Shown here: piece after piece, positions 49,455 through 49,793 of the stretch | How positions within the stretch are numbered: the stretch's first letter is position 1 | Layout of the letters: the number at the start of each line of letters is the position of its first letter | NCBI GenBank assembly: GCA_045644325.1 | Contig: JAZRGT010000037.1 | Location: 1-49,793, forward strand | From: CAG-390 sp045644325 | Lineage (GTDB): Bacteria > Bacillota > Clostridia > Oscillospirales > CAG-272 | Reading direction: 5' to 3' | Length of the DNA stretch: 49,793 nucleotides | The notes under the pieces: model-generated | What the model was told of the DNA's origin: nothing | Database searches by the model: none | Seen by the model: the letters and a program-made list of their open reading frames with translations, nothing else | Program-made: the position numbers and the translations under genes

Positions 49455-49793
49455 TTAGAGTACCTCCGTTTTATGACGGGTAACGTGGCAGTTGATGTTG
49501 ATTGCACAGGGCATACCCGCGATGTGAGTGGGAAGAGTTTCGATGTTGAGACCGATAGCGGTGGTCTTGCCGCCGAAGCCCTGGGGACCGATGCCGAGAG
49601 CGTTGATCTTCTCGAGCATTTCCTTCTCGAGGTCAGCGTAGTAAGGATCGGGATGGCAGGAGTCGTTGGGTCTCATAATAGCCTTCTTTGCGAGGAGAGC
49701 AGCCTTATCGAAGGTACCGCCGATGCCAACGCCGATAACGATCGGGGGGCAGGGATTGGGGCCTGCAGTCTGAACCGTTTCCAGAATGAAATC
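49455..49793 (-). CDS. Class I fumarate hydratase, alpha subunit (partial at window edge)
   Basis: The last 112 residues of the alpha subunit are present; the gene continues past the right edge. The frame is open to 49793, beginning DFILETVQTAGPNPCPP, then IVIGVGIGGTFDKAALLAKK. A Met at 49676 is internal, not a start. The Cys of PNPCPP is a likely [4Fe-4S] ligand of class I fumarases. The end (MPCAININCHV) matches the family. Confidence 0.9.
   Translation of the reverse strand, partial: DFILETVQTAGPNPCPPIVIGVGIGGTFDKAALLAKKAIMRPNDSCHPDPYYADLEKEMLEKINALGIGPQGFGGKTTAIGLNIETLPTHIAGMPCAININCHVTRHKTEVL

Overview
The window looks like chromosome of an anaerobic, fermentative member of the Clostridia (Bacillota). 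This is inference from several signs: purine-rich Shine-Dalgarno sites, consensus vegetative promoters with 17-bp spacers, intrinsic terminators with T-tracts, an electron-bifurcating [FeFe] hydrogenase, NfnAB, RNase J, an AbrB-type regulator, and a diaminopimelate epimerase. I see no rRNA, tRNA, CRISPR array, phage or transposase gene.

Layout. 1-5 kb: an unknown gene, then a leftward operon of U32-family protein, membrane protein and esterase. 5-10 kb: RNHCP zinc-ribbon protein, small XRE regulator, and a two-gene ABC exporter preceded by a strong promoter, a 21-codon leader ORF and an intrinsic terminator, which has the form of an antibiotic-sensing attenuator. 10-13 kb: a large surface-anchored phosphoesterase. 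13-18 kb: AbrB-type regulator divergent from RNase J, then a parvulin-type foldase and a zinc-ribbon protein. 18-21.4 kb: HAD hydrolase, class II aldolase, a frameshifted beta-propeller-like gene, and a 330-bp palindromic repeat in an AT-rich patch. 21.4-31 kb: a DeoR regulator divergent from a six-gene catabolic operon (Gfo/Idh/MocA dehydrogenase, class III aminotransferase, FGGY kinase, SGNH-like lipoprotein, amidohydrolase, fucose isomerase-like protein). 31-39.5 kb: MATE transporter, two prepilin-like proteins, an array of mini-hairpins, a sirtuin-dapF-HAD operon, an Imm26-like orphan and a double GNAT acetyltransferase. 39.5-47.5 kb: redox hub with a group B [FeFe] hydrogenase, HydABC and NfnAB. 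47.7-49.8 kb: a surface protein with PETQA repeats and a two-subunit class I fumarase running off the right edge.

How it works together. HydABC would couple NADH and reduced ferredoxin oxidation to H2 formation, NfnAB would balance NADH, ferredoxin and NADPH, and fumarase serves the C4-acid branch of fermentation. The DeoR operon would import sugar-like carbon into central metabolism.

Most notable: (1) the leader ORF and terminator in front of the ABC pair; (2) an in-frame TGA splitting hydB at a conserved glycine of its FMN-binding motif; (3) a shared Cys-Gly-Ala, membrane helix, basic C-terminal tail on two unrelated secreted proteins; (4) two kinds of palindromic repeat whose stems change but still pair; (5) an unusual sugar-type operon with DeoR-like operator palindromes at both divergent promoters. 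All assignments come from reading the sequence; no database search was run.
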